Notes under the pieces: model-generated
Told to the model about the DNA's origin: nothing
Databases searched by the model: none
Seen by the model: the letters and a program-made list of their open reading frames with translations, nothing else
Made by a program: the position numbers and the translations under genes
Shown: piece by piece, positions 8,356 to 17,928 of the stretch
Position numbering within the stretch: position 1 is the stretch's first letter
Layout of the letters: each line of letters begins with the position of its first letter
DNA from: Gammaproteobacteria bacterium
GTDB taxonomy: Bacteria > Pseudomonadota > Gammaproteobacteria > Xanthomonadales > Xanthomonadaceae
Assembly: GCA_026398715.1 (NCBI GenBank)
Contig: JAPLSI010000242.1
Span: 1-64,000 of the forward strand
DNA: 64,000 bases
Direction: 5' to 3'

Positions 8356-10935
8356 CTAGGCCCCCGGAGAAGCAACCTTGCTGACGGCCTCAGGCGAGAT
8401 CTTGGTAATGGTGTGCCGAAGCTCGCGGCTAAGCACGAGCTTGGCGTCTTTTTCCCAGTTGTTCAGGCGCTCGTCGAAATCGAGTTTACCGTTCGGGCAG
8501 ATCCAGACGAGCTTGAGGTCGCGCAGCTTGCCGATGAAGCCGCGGAACAGCGACTTGTCGAAGAATTCCGGCGCGGCCGGCGCGTACAGCAGCGACAGGC
8601 GTTGCGCGGCCAGGTGGCACAGGGTTTCCAGCTCGCCGGCCGACAGGGTGCGCGGGCCGTTCTTCACCAGCGTGGTGATGGCGATGAAATAGCGCTCGAA
8701 GGCCTGTTGCAGGCTGTGGGCGATGGCGCGCAGGCGGAACACTTCGTCGGTCTGGCCGGGGCCGCGCGACAGGATGCCACCGTCATCGTCGTTCACCACG
8801 TGCAGCAGGCCTTCGGCGATGAACAGGTCCATCGTGGCATTCAGGCGCTCGGCGAACTCATCTTCGGTCCACGGCAGGAACAACTCTTCCTGGATGAAGG
8901 GATAGATGGTCTTGCCCAGGCGCAGCATGCCCACGCGCGACAGGCGGCGGTTGTTCTGGAAGCACAGCGCGATCCAGGCCGCGGCACTGAACAGGTGCAG
9001 CACGTTGTTGCGGAAGTAGCTCTGCAGCACGGCGGTCTCGCCTTCCAGCCCGAGCACGTCGCCCAGCGGATGCTTGCGCCGGGTCAGCACGTCGATCTTC
9101 TCGCCATAGGCGATGATTTCCGCCGGCTCCATCGGCGTGACGGTGACGCGGTCGGAATACGGCAGTGCGGCCAGCAGCCGTTTCGACAACGCCAGCTGCG
9201 CCAGCAAGTCGCTTTCGGCCATCGCGTGCTTGGGCGTGGACAGCAGTGCGATCGCCAACAGGTTGATCGGATTCACGTCGGCGGCGCGGTTGATGTTGAT
9301 CTGGATGCGCTGCGCCAGTTCGTCCACCACGTCGCTGAACCAGGTCGGCTTTTCTTCCTGCATCTGCGCGCGCCACTCGGGGTCGGTCGCGGCCAGCACG
9401 TCGTCCATGCGCACCGGTTCGCCGAAGCTCACCGTCACCTTGCCGTAGTGCGAGCGCAACACTTCCAGGATGCCGCGCAGCAGGGCCCAGATGGTTTCCT
9501 TCTGCTTGGGCTGGCCGGTCAACTCGTCCAGGTAGCTCTTGCCCTCGATCAGTTTTTCGTAACCGATGTACACCGGCTGGAATACCACCGGGCGACGCGG
9601 CGCGCGCAGGTAGGCGCGCACGGTCATGGCGATCATGCCGCCCTTGGGCGCCATCAGGCGGCCGGTGCGCGAACGGCCACCTTCGATGAAGTACTCCAGC
9701 GAAAAACCTTCGCCGACCAATTGGGCGACGTATTCGGAGAATACGGCGGCGTACAAGGCGTTGCCTCGAATACTGCGCCTGAGGAAGAATGCTCCGCCCC
9801 TTCGCAACACCGAACCGATCACCGGCAGGTTGAGGTTGTCGCCTGCAGCGATATGCGGCGGCACGATGCCGTGCTGGTAGAGCAGGTAGCTCAGCAGCAG
9901 GTAGTCCATGTGGCTGCGATGGCAGGGCACGTAGACGATTTCGTGGCCAGGCGCGACCTGCTTGAGCTTGTCCAGGTGGTGGATGGTGACGCCGTCGTAG
10001 ATGCGGTTCCAGAAACTGGTCAGTGCGAACGACAGCGATTTGACCACCGGGTTGGAATAGTCGGCGGCGATTTCCCAGGCGAAGCGATGCGCCTTTTTCC
10101 AGGCCTCGAGGTATTCGCTGTTGTCGCGGCGGGCCTGGTCGGTGATCGCCTTGCGCACGGGCTCGGCGTCCAGCACGCGGTCCACCAGCAAGCGACGGGT
10201 GGAAAGATCGGGGCCGATGACCGCCGCGCGGATCTTGTGGAAGTGCGCGCGCAACACGCGCGAGGTCTTGCGTACCGTGCGTTCGTGCGGCAACTGCTCG
10301 GCCAGGATGTCGCGCACCGGGAAGCTCGGCGAAAACTGCACGACCGTATCGCGGCCATTCAACAGGATGGCGAGCAGGCGACGGAAGCGGCCGACCAGCG
10401 CCCAGTGTTCCGAGAACAAGACCGAGAACCAGCCCGACTGTCGCGCCGGCGCGCGGCCGACAAAAATCGACACCGGCACCAGCTGCACGTCCTGGTCGGG
10501 GGATATGCGATGCGACATCAACAGGCGCGACAGGCCTTGCGAATAGCTTTTCTTCTTGGTGCCTTGCGCCGCGCCGCCACCGCGTCGCGACATCGCGATG
10601 TAGGCGCGCTTGCGGCCGAGCGGGTCGCCGGGCAGGGGCGCGAACGGCGAGGGCAACCCCGCTTCGCGACAAGCGCGGTCCAGGATGAGCGCGTTGGACA
10701 GGCCGTAGTTTTCCATCACGTAACAAACCGGACGGTCCAGCACGAAGGGCGGCACGGTGGGTTCGCGCTTGATCTCGATCCACGGCGCCAACAGGCGCTC
10801 CATCAATCGCACCCACCACGGCGGCGGCGCCAGGACCAACGCGATATTGCGGCCTGGCACCGTCGGCGGGGGCGACGCGGGCGGGGCCGGCGCGGGCGTC
10901 GGCGGGTCGAGGGGCAACTCGGGTTGTTCGGTCAT
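8356..10935 (-). CDS. plsB: Glycerol-3-phosphate 1-O-acyltransferase
   Basis: PlsB makes lysophosphatidic acid from glycerol-3-phosphate and acyl-ACP or acyl-CoA at the inner membrane, the first step of phospholipid synthesis. The 859-residue protein has the acyltransferase block: motif I CHRSHMDYLLLSY (H-x4-D catalytic pair), GGAFFLRRS, motif III EGGRSRTGRLM and a FQPVYIGYEKL block. The start at 10935 is chosen because it overlaps the upstream lipoprotein stop by four bases (ATGA) and removes a long non-homologous extension of the open frame. The N-terminal 30 residues are Pro-rich and not family-like. No terminator is obvious downstream. Confidence 0.95.
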   Translation of the reverse strand: MTEQPELPLDPPTPAPAPPASPPPTVPGRNIALVLAPPPWWVRLMERLLAPWIEIKREPTVPPFVLDRPVCYVMENYGLSNALILDRACREAGLPSPFAPLPGDPLGRKRAYIAMSRRGGGAAQGTKKKSYSQGLSRLLMSHRISPDQDVQLVPVSIFVGRAPARQSGWFSVLFSEHWALVGRFRRLLAILLNGRDTVVQFSPSFPVRDILAEQLPHERTVRKTSRVLRAHFHKIRAAVIGPDLSTRRLLVDRVLDAEPVRKAITDQARRDNSEYLEAWKKAHRFAWEIAADYSNPVVKSLSFALTSFWNRIYDGVTIHHLDKLKQVAPGHEIVYVPCHRSHMDYLLLSYLLYQHGIVPPHIAAGDNLNLPVIGSVLRRGGAFFLRRSIRGNALYAAVFSEYVAQLVGEGFSLEYFIEGGRSRTGRLMAPKGGMIAMTVRAYLRAPRRPVVFQPVYIGYEKLIEGKSYLDELTGQPKQKETIWALLRGILEVLRSHYGKVTVSFGEPVRMDDVLAATDPEWRAQMQEEKPTWFSDVVDELAQRIQININRAADVNPINLLAIALLSTPKHAMAESDLLAQLALSKRLLAALPYSDRVTVTPMEPAEIIAYGEKIDVLTRRKHPLGDVLGLEGETAVLQSYFRNNVLHLFSAAAWIALCFQNNRRLSRVGMLRLGKTIYPFIQEELFLPWTEDEFAERLNATMDLFIAEGLLHVVNDDDGGILSRGPGQTDEVFRLRAIAHSLQQAFERYFIAITTLVKNGPRTLSAGELETLCHLAAQRLSLLYAPAAPEFFDKSLFRGFIGKLRDLKLVWICPNGKLDFDERLNNWEKDAKLVLSRELRHTITKISPEAVSKVASPGA

Positions 10936-11819
10936 GGCGCGGTGTTCGCCTGGTTGGCGCCGGGCGGCTGGGCCAACGCCTGCTCGGCGTTGCGCACGGC
11001 GTCGGCGCTGTACCAGCGGCCGTCGCGGCGCAGCAACTGCATGTCGAATTTGACGGTCTTGCCCAGCAGCGGGTAGCTGACCTCCATGGTCGCGACGGGT
11101 CCGTCCACGGCCTTCACGCGGGCCTGCACCTGGGACAACGAGGCGTCGGCGTCCAGGCCGTAGATGCGGCCCACCTGCTTGAGGCCCTTCAGGCCGCGGC
11201 CGGCCTTTTCCAGGGCGGGGATCATCTCCAGTCGCCGGCTGTCGGCCAGGGTAGGCAGGTTGATGTCGCGCGCGGTCTCGGTCAGCACGCCGATCGCCCG
11301 GCGGGCGCGGGCGCGGTCGGTCACCAGCTCGGGCTTCAGCCAGTTGATCAGGGTCGAGCCCATGGCCTTGGCGTGGGCCTTCTCGGCGGCCGTCAGCTTC
11401 GGGTTGGCGGTGATCACCCCATTCAGGAAGATGCCACCGGTGGCCTGCATCAGCGGCCACTGCGAATTGAGTTCTTCTTCGATCTTCTTCAATTTTCTGT
11501 CAAATGACCGGTAAAGTTGGGCTTCTGCGTCGGGAGTCGTCAATCGGCCCATCCACTTCGCATAATCTTGTTGCTGGGCCAGGGTCGGCGCGGGGGCGCT
11601 GGCCAGGTTGGCCTTCCATCGCGCTTCCATCTGCTTGTGCAGCGTCGGCGGCATGGACAGACGGGAATAGCGGACCAGGTCGTTGTCCCGTACCGCATGG
11701 GCCATGCCCTTGACGGCCGCCACCGGATCGCCGGGCGCCACGACCTCGCGGCGACAGCCCGCCAGGGCAAGCAAGGCCAGCAGGGTCAGCAGGAGCCAGC
11801 GGGAAAACAGTCGCGACAT
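10932..11819 (-). CDS. Putative lipoprotein, unknown function
   Basis: The 295-residue protein begins with a lipoprotein signal peptide, with lipobox LALAGC near residues 17-22 after a Leu-rich core. The mature part is mostly helical with many charged residues and no motif I recognise. Its C-terminal region (VSYPLLGKTVKFDMQLLRRD, then GRWYSADAVRNAEQ) looks like an NTF2- or DUF-type beta domain. It is translationally coupled to plsB by a four-base overlap, so a role at the envelope alongside phospholipid synthesis is possible but is only inferred from position. Confidence 0.75.
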   Translation of the reverse strand: MSRLFSRWLLLTLLALLALAGCRREVVAPGDPVAAVKGMAHAVRDNDLVRYSRLSMPPTLHKQMEARWKANLASAPAPTLAQQQDYAKWMGRLTTPDAEAQLYRSFDRKLKKIEEELNSQWPLMQATGGIFLNGVITANPKLTAAEKAHAKAMGSTLINWLKPELVTDRARARRAIGVLTETARDINLPTLADSRRLEMIPALEKAGRGLKGLKQVGRIYGLDADASLSQVQARVKAVDGPVATMEVSYPLLGKTVKFDMQLLRRDGRWYSADAVRNAEQALAQPPGANQANTAP

Positions 11820-11914
11820 CAGGGCCGGGCGGGAGGACGGTAGGCGAATTTAGCAGATTGCCTTCCCCCGCCGCCTGAGCGACCTGGGCCAGACCGATCG
11901 CCGGGCCTGGCGAC

Positions 11915-12814
11915 CTAGTAGCGCAGGGCGTCCAGCTTCTGCTGGCGGCGCTCGGCCTCGGGTTGCGACCAGCTGTTGTTGAACAGGGCCGGCTCCCAGC
12001 TGCCATAGCTGGGGTTGGGCAGCATGAACCAGCGCTCGCCAACCCAGCCCAGGTAGGGCCGTACCGCCTGCTCACGGCCGGCCGGCGTGTTGGCCACTAC
12101 CGTCACCATGTCGCCGATCTGGTCGCCGAATTGCATCAGCACGCGGAACTTGCGCCCGACCAGCTGGCGGCGGCAGCCCTTCTCGGAGCCGTCGCTCTCG
12201 CAGCCGTCCACCACCATGCCCAGGCCCAGGAACTGGCTGGCGTCCTTCACCGGGAAGCCCGCCTTGCGCAGGTTGCTCAGGGTGGCATCGCCAAGATCCT
12301 CGGCGCGGTTGGACAGGTAAAAGATCTTGACCCCGCGCGCACTGGCGGCGCGGGCGAACTCCAGGGCGCCGGGCACGGGCTTGGCGGCCTCTTCCTTAAC
12401 CCACTCGGCCCAGGTGGCTTCGTTGTAGGCCAAGCCGTCGCGGATCAGGCGCGCCTGGTAGGGCGAGTTGTCGAGCATGGTCTCGTCCACGTCCACGATG
12501 ATCGCGGGCGGCAGGCCCTTGGCGGGGTTGGCGCGGTCTTCCTTGGTCAGCGCGTCCCAGCCCGGGGTCTTGATCGCGCGGTCCAGCTGCACCAGCGCGC
12601 CGCGCCAGGTCTGTCCTGCGATCAGGCGGAATTCCACCGAGGTCTGCATCCAGGCCACGGCGTTGAGGTTGTCGTTGGGAACCCTCGCCGCCTTGCCGGC
12701 AACGATGGACGAGGACCCTGGCTCGGGCGTGGCATGCGCCCGCGTCGGCAAGGTGTCGCAGGACGACAACAGGACCAGCACAAGTGCGGCGGGCAGGAAT
12801 CGAAGCAGGGCCAT
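11915..12814 (-). CDS. Class C acid phosphatase, lipoprotein e(P4)-type 5'-nucleotidase
   Basis: The 299-residue protein has a lipoprotein signal (LVLLSSC, Cys about residue 18) and a HAD-type phosphatase domain. The DxDxT motif reads VDVDETMLDNSPYQ near residues 103-117, a FYLSNRAED motif II follows, and the C-terminal QFGDQIGDM block fits class C (OlpA/Hel) acid phosphatases. Such enzymes sit on the outer or inner membrane facing the periplasm and dephosphorylate nucleotides. The ATG at 12814 is chosen because the signal peptide begins there. It is divergent from the cyanophycinase-like gene. Confidence 0.9.
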   Translation of the reverse strand: MALLRFLPAALVLVLLSSCDTLPTRAHATPEPGSSSIVAGKAARVPNDNLNAVAWMQTSVEFRLIAGQTWRGALVQLDRAIKTPGWDALTKEDRANPAKGLPPAIIVDVDETMLDNSPYQARLIRDGLAYNEATWAEWVKEEAAKPVPGALEFARAASARGVKIFYLSNRAEDLGDATLSNLRKAGFPVKDASQFLGLGMVVDGCESDGSEKGCRRQLVGRKFRVLMQFGDQIGDMVTVVANTPAGREQAVRPYLGWVGERWFMLPNPSYGSWEPALFNNSWSQPEAERRQQKLDALRY

Positions 12815-12941
12815 CGGTACATCCGGATCGGGTGCGGACCGGCATTGTCGCAAACTTCCATGAAAGGACAGAGTCGGGCTTGTAGTCATTGCGGCGCCGG
12901 GTGAGACTCCGGTCACGTTCCTTCATGAAGAGGGTGTCCCG

Positions 12942-13949
12942 ATGCTGCGTCGATTGCTGCCCGCGCTGTGCCTGCTCGCCCCGTGCCTGTTCGCCTTCGC
13001 CTCGCCAGCGCTGGCCGGGAAGCAACCCGCCTACACCTATGCGCGTGTCGGCGCGGCGGCGGATGTAGTGCGCGCCACCACGCCCGGCGTCGTCCTGATG
13101 GGTGGCAGCACGGATGTCGACGCGGCATTCCAGTGGATGTGCAGCCTGGGTGGCAATGGCGACTTCCTGATCATCCGTGCCACAGGCAGCGACGCCTACA
13201 ACCCCTACATCCTGGACCTGTGCCCGAGCGCGAATTCGGTGGCGACGCTGATCATTCCCAACCTGACGGCAGCGAACACGCCGGCCGTCGCGGCGATCAT
13301 TGCCAAGGCCGAGATGGTCTGGATCGCCGGTGGCGACCAGTCCAACTACATCAACTACTGGAAAGGCACGCCGGTGCAATCCACCTTGAACGCGCGCATC
13401 GCCGCGGGCGTGCCGGTTGGCGGCACCAGCGCGGGTCTGAATGTGTTGACGCAGTTCGTCTACACCGCGCAAGGCAGCCAGGGCGCGACCTCGAGCCAGG
13501 CCGTGGCTGATCCCTTCAATCGCTACATGAGCTTTGATCGCGACTTCGCCGCAGTGCCGGTGATGCAGGGGATTATCGGTGATCCGCACTTTGCCGCGCG
13601 CGACCGCATGGGCCGCGACATCGCCTTCCTGTGCCGCGTCGCCGCGAATGGCTGGAGCGCCGCGCCGCGCGGTATCGCGGTGGACGAGATGACCGCGCTG
13701 CTGGTGGACGTCAACGGCCATGCCACCGTGGTCGGCACCGGCAACGTGTATTTCCTGCAGGCGCCGGGCATGCCCCAGGTGTGCACGGCGAAGAAACCGC
13801 TGACCTATCTCAACATCGCGGTGGGCCGCATCAGCGCGGGCAACAGTTTCGAAGTGCCGACCTGGCAGCGTTCGGGAGGCGCCGGCTACAACGTGTCGGT
13901 GACGGCGGGCGTGCTCAGTTCGACGCAGGCGGGCGGTTCGGCGTACTAG
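12942..13949 (+). CDS. Secreted cyanophycinase-like S51 peptidase
   Basis: The 335-residue protein has a Sec signal peptide (about residues 1-25, ending SPALAGK) and the S51/cyanophycinase fold. The motifs are WIAGGDQSNYI near residues 128-138, the nucleophile Ser in VGGTSAG near residue 165, and DPHFAARDRMGRD, which carries the family His. S51 enzymes hydrolyse Asp-Arg polymers or Asp-X dipeptides. With a signal peptide, this one would act outside the cytoplasm on an external substrate. No cyanophycin synthetase gene is nearby. It is a single gene, converging on rep with a 20-base gap. Confidence 0.88.
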   Translation: MLRRLLPALCLLAPCLFAFASPALAGKQPAYTYARVGAAADVVRATTPGVVLMGGSTDVDAAFQWMCSLGGNGDFLIIRATGSDAYNPYILDLCPSANSVATLIIPNLTAANTPAVAAIIAKAEMVWIAGGDQSNYINYWKGTPVQSTLNARIAAGVPVGGTSAGLNVLTQFVYTAQGSQGATSSQAVADPFNRYMSFDRDFAAVPVMQGIIGDPHFAARDRMGRDIAFLCRVAANGWSAAPRGIAVDEMTALLVDVNGHATVVGTGNVYFLQAPGMPQVCTAKKPLTYLNIAVGRISAGNSFEVPTWQRSGGAGYNVSVTAGVLSSTQAGGSAY

Positions 13950-13969
13950 CAGCGTGGGGCCGGCTTCTA

Positions 13970-15949
13970 TCAGGTGTTGAAGAACGCGGCCAGGTCGCTC
14001 AGGTGCGCCCGGCCGCGTTCTTTTTTCTGCGCCGATTCGAGTTCCGGATCCGCGCCGTCGCGCTGCAGATCACCGGCGGGCAGCTCATCGATGAAGCGGC
14101 TGGGCAACAGGTGCTGCGCCTCGCCCCATCGTTTTGTTTCCGCGCTGTGGGAAACGTAGAGCCGTTCCTTGGCGCGGGTGATGCCGACGTAGAACAGCCT
14201 GCGTTCTTCATCCAGGCTGCCTTCGTCGATGCTGTGCTCGTGCGGCAGGTTGCCGTCCTCGCAGCCGATGATGAAGACCGCGCGGAATTCCAGGCCCTTG
14301 GCGCCGTGCAGACTCATCAGGCGGACTTCGTTGCCCGCTTCGCCGCGATCGGCGTGGGTCAGCAGGGCGAGTTGCGCGGCGAGTTCGCCAGGCCCGCCGC
14401 CCTTGGCCGCTTCGAACCACAGCGCGAGTTCATCCAGGTTTTCGCGACGCTTGGCGAAGCTCGCCTCGTCCTTGCACTGCGCACGGATCGCCGCCAGCAA
14501 ACCGGATTGTTCAACCAGTTGCCGGGTAAGTTCTGCCGGCGTGGCGCGTTCGGACAGGTCGCGCAGGCGATGGATGATGCGGGTGAATTCATCCAGGCCG
14601 GCCGCCGCGCGCGGCGTGAGCTGTTTCAGCAAGGCAATTTCTTCGGCTGCGCGCGACAGCGAATAACCGGCCTGCTGCGCCATCTGCGCCAGCTTGGCCA
14701 GCGTGGTGCCGCCGACTTCGCGCTTGGGTGATCCGATCGCGCGCAGGAAAGCGGCGTCGTCATCGGGATTGGCGAGCACGCGCAACCACGACAACGCATC
14801 CTTCACCTCGCCCCGGTCCAGGAAGGCGGTGCCGCCGGACAGGTGGTAGGGGATGCGCAGCAGCTGCAGCGCCTTTTCCAGCGGCCGCGACTGGTGGTTG
14901 CCGCGGAACAGGATGGCGAATTCACTCCAGGGGATTTCCTTGGCCTGCTTGAGGTAGGAAATCTCGGCGGCGACGCGTTCAGCCTCGTGCTCGTTGTTCT
15001 TGCAGGCCCAGATGCGCACGCTTTCGCCATCGCCATGCTGGCTCCACAGTTGCTTGAGATGCACGTGCGGGTTTTTCGCGATGAGGGTGTTCGCGCAGCG
15101 CAGGATGCGGCCCGAGCAACGATAGTTCTGCTCGAGCTTCACGACTTTGAGTTGCGGATAGTCCAGCGCCAGCTGGTCGAGGTTTTCCGGATTGGCGCCG
15201 CGCCAGGCATAGATGCTCTGGTCGTCGTCGCCGACGCAGGTCAGATGGCCGCGCGGGCCGGCCAGTTGTTTCAGCAGCCGATACTGCGCGCCATTGGTGT
15301 CCTGGCATTCGTCCACCAGCAGGTATCGGATGCGTTCGCGCCAGGCCGGCGCGAGTTCGGGGTCTTCTTCCAGCAGGCTCAGCGGCAGGCGGATCAGGTC
15401 ATCAAAGTCCACGGCGTTGAAAGCCTGCAGGCGGTCCTGGTAGCGCTTGTATAGAACGGCCGCTTCACTCTCGCGCGCGCTGCGGGCAGCGGCGGCCGCC
15501 TGTTCCGGCGACAGGCCTTCGTTCTTCACGCGAGACACCAGGCCGCGCAAGGCTTCCAGTGCATCCTTCTTCAGGCCCGGCGGCGACAGGTCCTTGATGA
15601 TGCCCATCTGGTCGTCGCTGTCGAAGATGGAAAAACCGCGGCGCAGTTTCGCGCGCGCATGTTCCACCTGCAGGAAGCGCAGGCCCAGCGAGTGGAAGGT
15701 GGAGATGGTCAGGCCTTCCGCGGCGTCGCCCTTCACGCGCCTGGCGACACGCTCGCGCATTTCGCGCGCGGCCTTGTTGGTGAAGGTGATCGCCGCGATG
15801 TGCTTGGCCTCGTGCCGGCCCTTCGCGATCAGGTGCGCGATCTTCTCGGTGATGACGCGCGTCTTGCCGCTGCCCGCGCCGGCGAGCACGAGCAGGGGGC
15901 CGTCGGTGTATTCGACGGCGAGCTTTTGGGGGGAGTTGAGGCCGGACAT
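13970..15949 (-). CDS. rep: ATP-dependent DNA helicase Rep
   Basis: Rep is a 3'-5' superfamily 1 helicase that clears proteins ahead of replication forks. The 659-residue length fits Rep rather than the longer UvrD. Motifs seen are Walker A GAGSGKT near residue 28, TFTNKAAREM (Ia), DECQDTN (II), GDDDQSIYAWRGA (III), LEQNYRC (IV) and LMSLHGAKGLEF (V). The ATG at 15949 (MSGLNSPQK) is preferred to the GTG at 15958 because Rep proteins begin this way. It is divergent from the frd operon. Confidence 0.95.
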   Translation of the reverse strand: MSGLNSPQKLAVEYTDGPLLVLAGAGSGKTRVITEKIAHLIAKGRHEAKHIAAITFTNKAAREMRERVARRVKGDAAEGLTISTFHSLGLRFLQVEHARAKLRRGFSIFDSDDQMGIIKDLSPPGLKKDALEALRGLVSRVKNEGLSPEQAAAAARSARESEAAVLYKRYQDRLQAFNAVDFDDLIRLPLSLLEEDPELAPAWRERIRYLLVDECQDTNGAQYRLLKQLAGPRGHLTCVGDDDQSIYAWRGANPENLDQLALDYPQLKVVKLEQNYRCSGRILRCANTLIAKNPHVHLKQLWSQHGDGESVRIWACKNNEHEAERVAAEISYLKQAKEIPWSEFAILFRGNHQSRPLEKALQLLRIPYHLSGGTAFLDRGEVKDALSWLRVLANPDDDAAFLRAIGSPKREVGGTTLAKLAQMAQQAGYSLSRAAEEIALLKQLTPRAAAGLDEFTRIIHRLRDLSERATPAELTRQLVEQSGLLAAIRAQCKDEASFAKRRENLDELALWFEAAKGGGPGELAAQLALLTHADRGEAGNEVRLMSLHGAKGLEFRAVFIIGCEDGNLPHEHSIDEGSLDEERRLFYVGITRAKERLYVSHSAETKRWGEAQHLLPSRFIDELPAGDLQRDGADPELESAQKKERGRAHLSDLAAFFNT

Positions 15950-16005
15950 GCAGCGCACAGTTTAAGGCAGACTCAGGCAGATGGCCGCCCGCCACGGCGC
16001 CAGAA

Positions 16006-16046
16006 CTGAGCCAGATCAAGTCTCCCGGGGCCGGCTAGCCTACATT
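16006..16046 (+). promoter_or_regulatory. Candidate FNR-like site and -10 element for frdABCD
   Basis: CTGAG-CCAG-ATCAA at 16006-16019 matches the FNR/CRP-family consensus TTGAT-N4-ATCAA at eight of ten positions. TACATT at 16041-16046 is a possible -10. A start about 7-8 bases downstream (16053-16054) would put the centre of the site at about -41.5, the position expected for FNR-dependent activation. This is a visual match in a 141-base intergenic region and needs a motif scan. Confidence 0.35.
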
Positions 16047-16090
16047 GGCCACAGCGCAACCGCCCAGGACAAGCACAGGGAACCACCACG

Positions 16091-17928
16091 ATGGAACGGA
16101 TCAGCTTCGATGTTGCCATCGTCGGTGCCGGCGGGGCGGGCCTGCGCGCGGCAATAGCCCTGGCCGAGGCCGATCCGACCCTGCGGATCGCCCTGATCTC
16201 CAAGGTCTACCCGATGCTCAGCCACACCTGCGCGGCCGAGGGCGGCGCCGCCGGCGTGATCAAGGCCGACGACAGTTACCAGCTGCACTTCGACGACACC
16301 GTCGGCGGCGGCGACTGGCTGTCCGACCAGGACTGCGTGGAATATTTCGTCCAGGAAGCGCCCAAGGAGTTGCTGCAACTCGAGCACTGGGGTTGCCCGT
16401 GGAACCGCGAGGCCGATGGCTCGGTGGCGGTGCGCCCGTTCGGCGGCATGAAGAAGCAGCGCACCTGGTTCGCCGCCGACAAGTCCGGCTTCCATATCCT
16501 GCACACGCTGTTCCAGACCACGCTGCAGTTCCCATCGATCATCCGCTTCGACGAGTACTACGCGCTCGACCTGCTGGTCGACGACGGCCGCTGCCAGGGC
16601 CTGACCGCGATGGAAATGCGCAGCGGCATGATCAAGCAGTTCAACGCCAAGGCGGTGATCATCGCCGGCGGCGGCGCCGGGCGCATGTTTCCGTTCACCA
16701 CCAACGGCGCGATCAAGACCGGCGACGGCATGGCCATGGCTTACCGGGCGGGCGCGCCGCTCAAGGACATGGAGTTCGTGCAGTACCACCCGACCGGATT
16801 GCCCAACACCGGCAGCCTGCTGACCGAGGCCTGTCGCGGCGAAGGCGGCGTATTGCTGAACAAACACGGACGCCGCTACCTGCAGGACTACGGCATGGGT
16901 CCGGAGACCCCGCTGGGCAAACCGCAGCTCAAGACCATGGAGCTCGGTCCGCGCGACCGGGTCAGCCAGGCCTATTACCACGAGCTGCAAAAGGGCAACA
17001 CGGTAAGTACGCAATGGGGCGAATGCGTGTTGATGGACATGCGCCATCTCGGCGAGAAGACCATCAACGAACGCCTGCCGCTGGTGCGCGAGCTGGCCAT
17101 CGCCTACCTGGGCGTGGACATCGTCACCGACCCGGTGCCGATCCGCCCGGTGGTGCATTACATGATGGGCGGCATCTCCACCAACACGAAAGCGGCGACG
17201 CCGCTGCCCGGGCTGTTCGCCGCCGGCGAATGCGCCTGTGTCAGCCTCAATGGCGCCAATCGCCTGGGTTCCAATTCGCTGGTGGAGCTGCTGGTGTTCG
17301 GCAAGAGCGCGGCGCTGTCGGCAATCGAACACCTGCGCGACCTGCCCGACGGCAACGCGGCGGCGCTGGACGCGCGCGCCAATGAATCGCAGGCGCGTAT
17401 CCGAGAATTGTTCTCGCGCACCGACGGCACCGAGTCGATGTCGGGCCTGCGCAAGGAAATGATGGACACGATGGAGAAAAACGTCGGCATCTACCGAACC
17501 GAGGCCGGGCTGAAAGAGGCCGTGGACAAGATCACCGAACTTCGCCATCGCTACCGGCGCGTGATCCTCACCGACAAGAGCAATGTCTTCAATACCGACC
17601 TGTTCCAGGTGCTGGAACTGGGCTGCATGCTCGATTGCGCCTCGGCGCTGACGGTTGGCGCACTGGCGCGCAAGGAATCCTGTTCCAGGTGCTGGAACTG
17701 GGCTGCATGCTCGATTGCGCCTCGGCGCTGACAGTTGGCGCACTGGCGCGCAAGGAATCGCGCGGCGCGCACCAACGGCTCGACTACACCGATCGCGACG
17801 ACGGCAAGTACCTGCGCCACAGCATGGTCTATTTCCAGGGCATGGAGCAGCCCCGCGTGGACTACCTGGACGTGGTGATCACCAAGTCGCCTCCCGGCGT
17901 GCGCGACTATTCGGGAGACCATAAATGA
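16091..17928 (+). pseudogene. frdA: Fumarate reductase flavoprotein subunit FrdA, frameshifted by an 80-bp tandem duplication
   Basis: FrdA is the FAD subunit of quinol:fumarate reductase. Seen: the dinucleotide-binding GAGGAG (residues 12-17), His45 in SHTCAAEGG for covalent FAD attachment, and active-site residues His233 (HPTG), Arg288, His356 and Arg391 (GANRLGSNS). The sequence is closer to E. coli FrdA than to SdhA, and the neighbours are FrdB, FrdC and FrdD. The ATG at 16091 gives native sequence to residue 530. There an 80-bp direct duplication (17600-17759) shifts the frame, adds 16 unrelated residues and stops at 17731. The normal C-terminus, starting RGAHQRLDYTDRDD, continues in another frame to 17928. 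Removing one copy would restore a 585-residue protein, close to the family length. The last bases overlap frdB. Confidence 0.88.
17600..17759 (+). repeat. 80-bp direct tandem duplication inside frdA
   Basis: Copy 1 is 17600-17679 and copy 2 is 17680-17759. Both begin CTGTTCCAGGTGCTGGAACT and end GCGCAAGGAATC. They differ at one base (G at 17653, A at 17733). Because 80 is not a multiple of three, the duplication breaks the frdA frame. Confidence 0.97.

Noticed and set aside
8234..8359. A 41-codon plus-strand frame (ends NRIKKN) in the gene-free stretch
   Set aside because: Starts with GTG, has no ribosome-binding site or family similarity, and overlaps the plsB stop. Not enough to call a gene.
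8212..11076. A 954-codon open frame on the plus strand opposite plsB
   Set aside because: It lies entirely antisense to a gene with clear catalytic motifs, and its Gln/His/Arg-rich translation resembles no protein. GC-rich codon bias produces such frames.
17600..17760. Programmed ribosomal frameshift in frdA
   Set aside because: There is no slippery sequence or need for one; a simple tandem duplication explains the shift.
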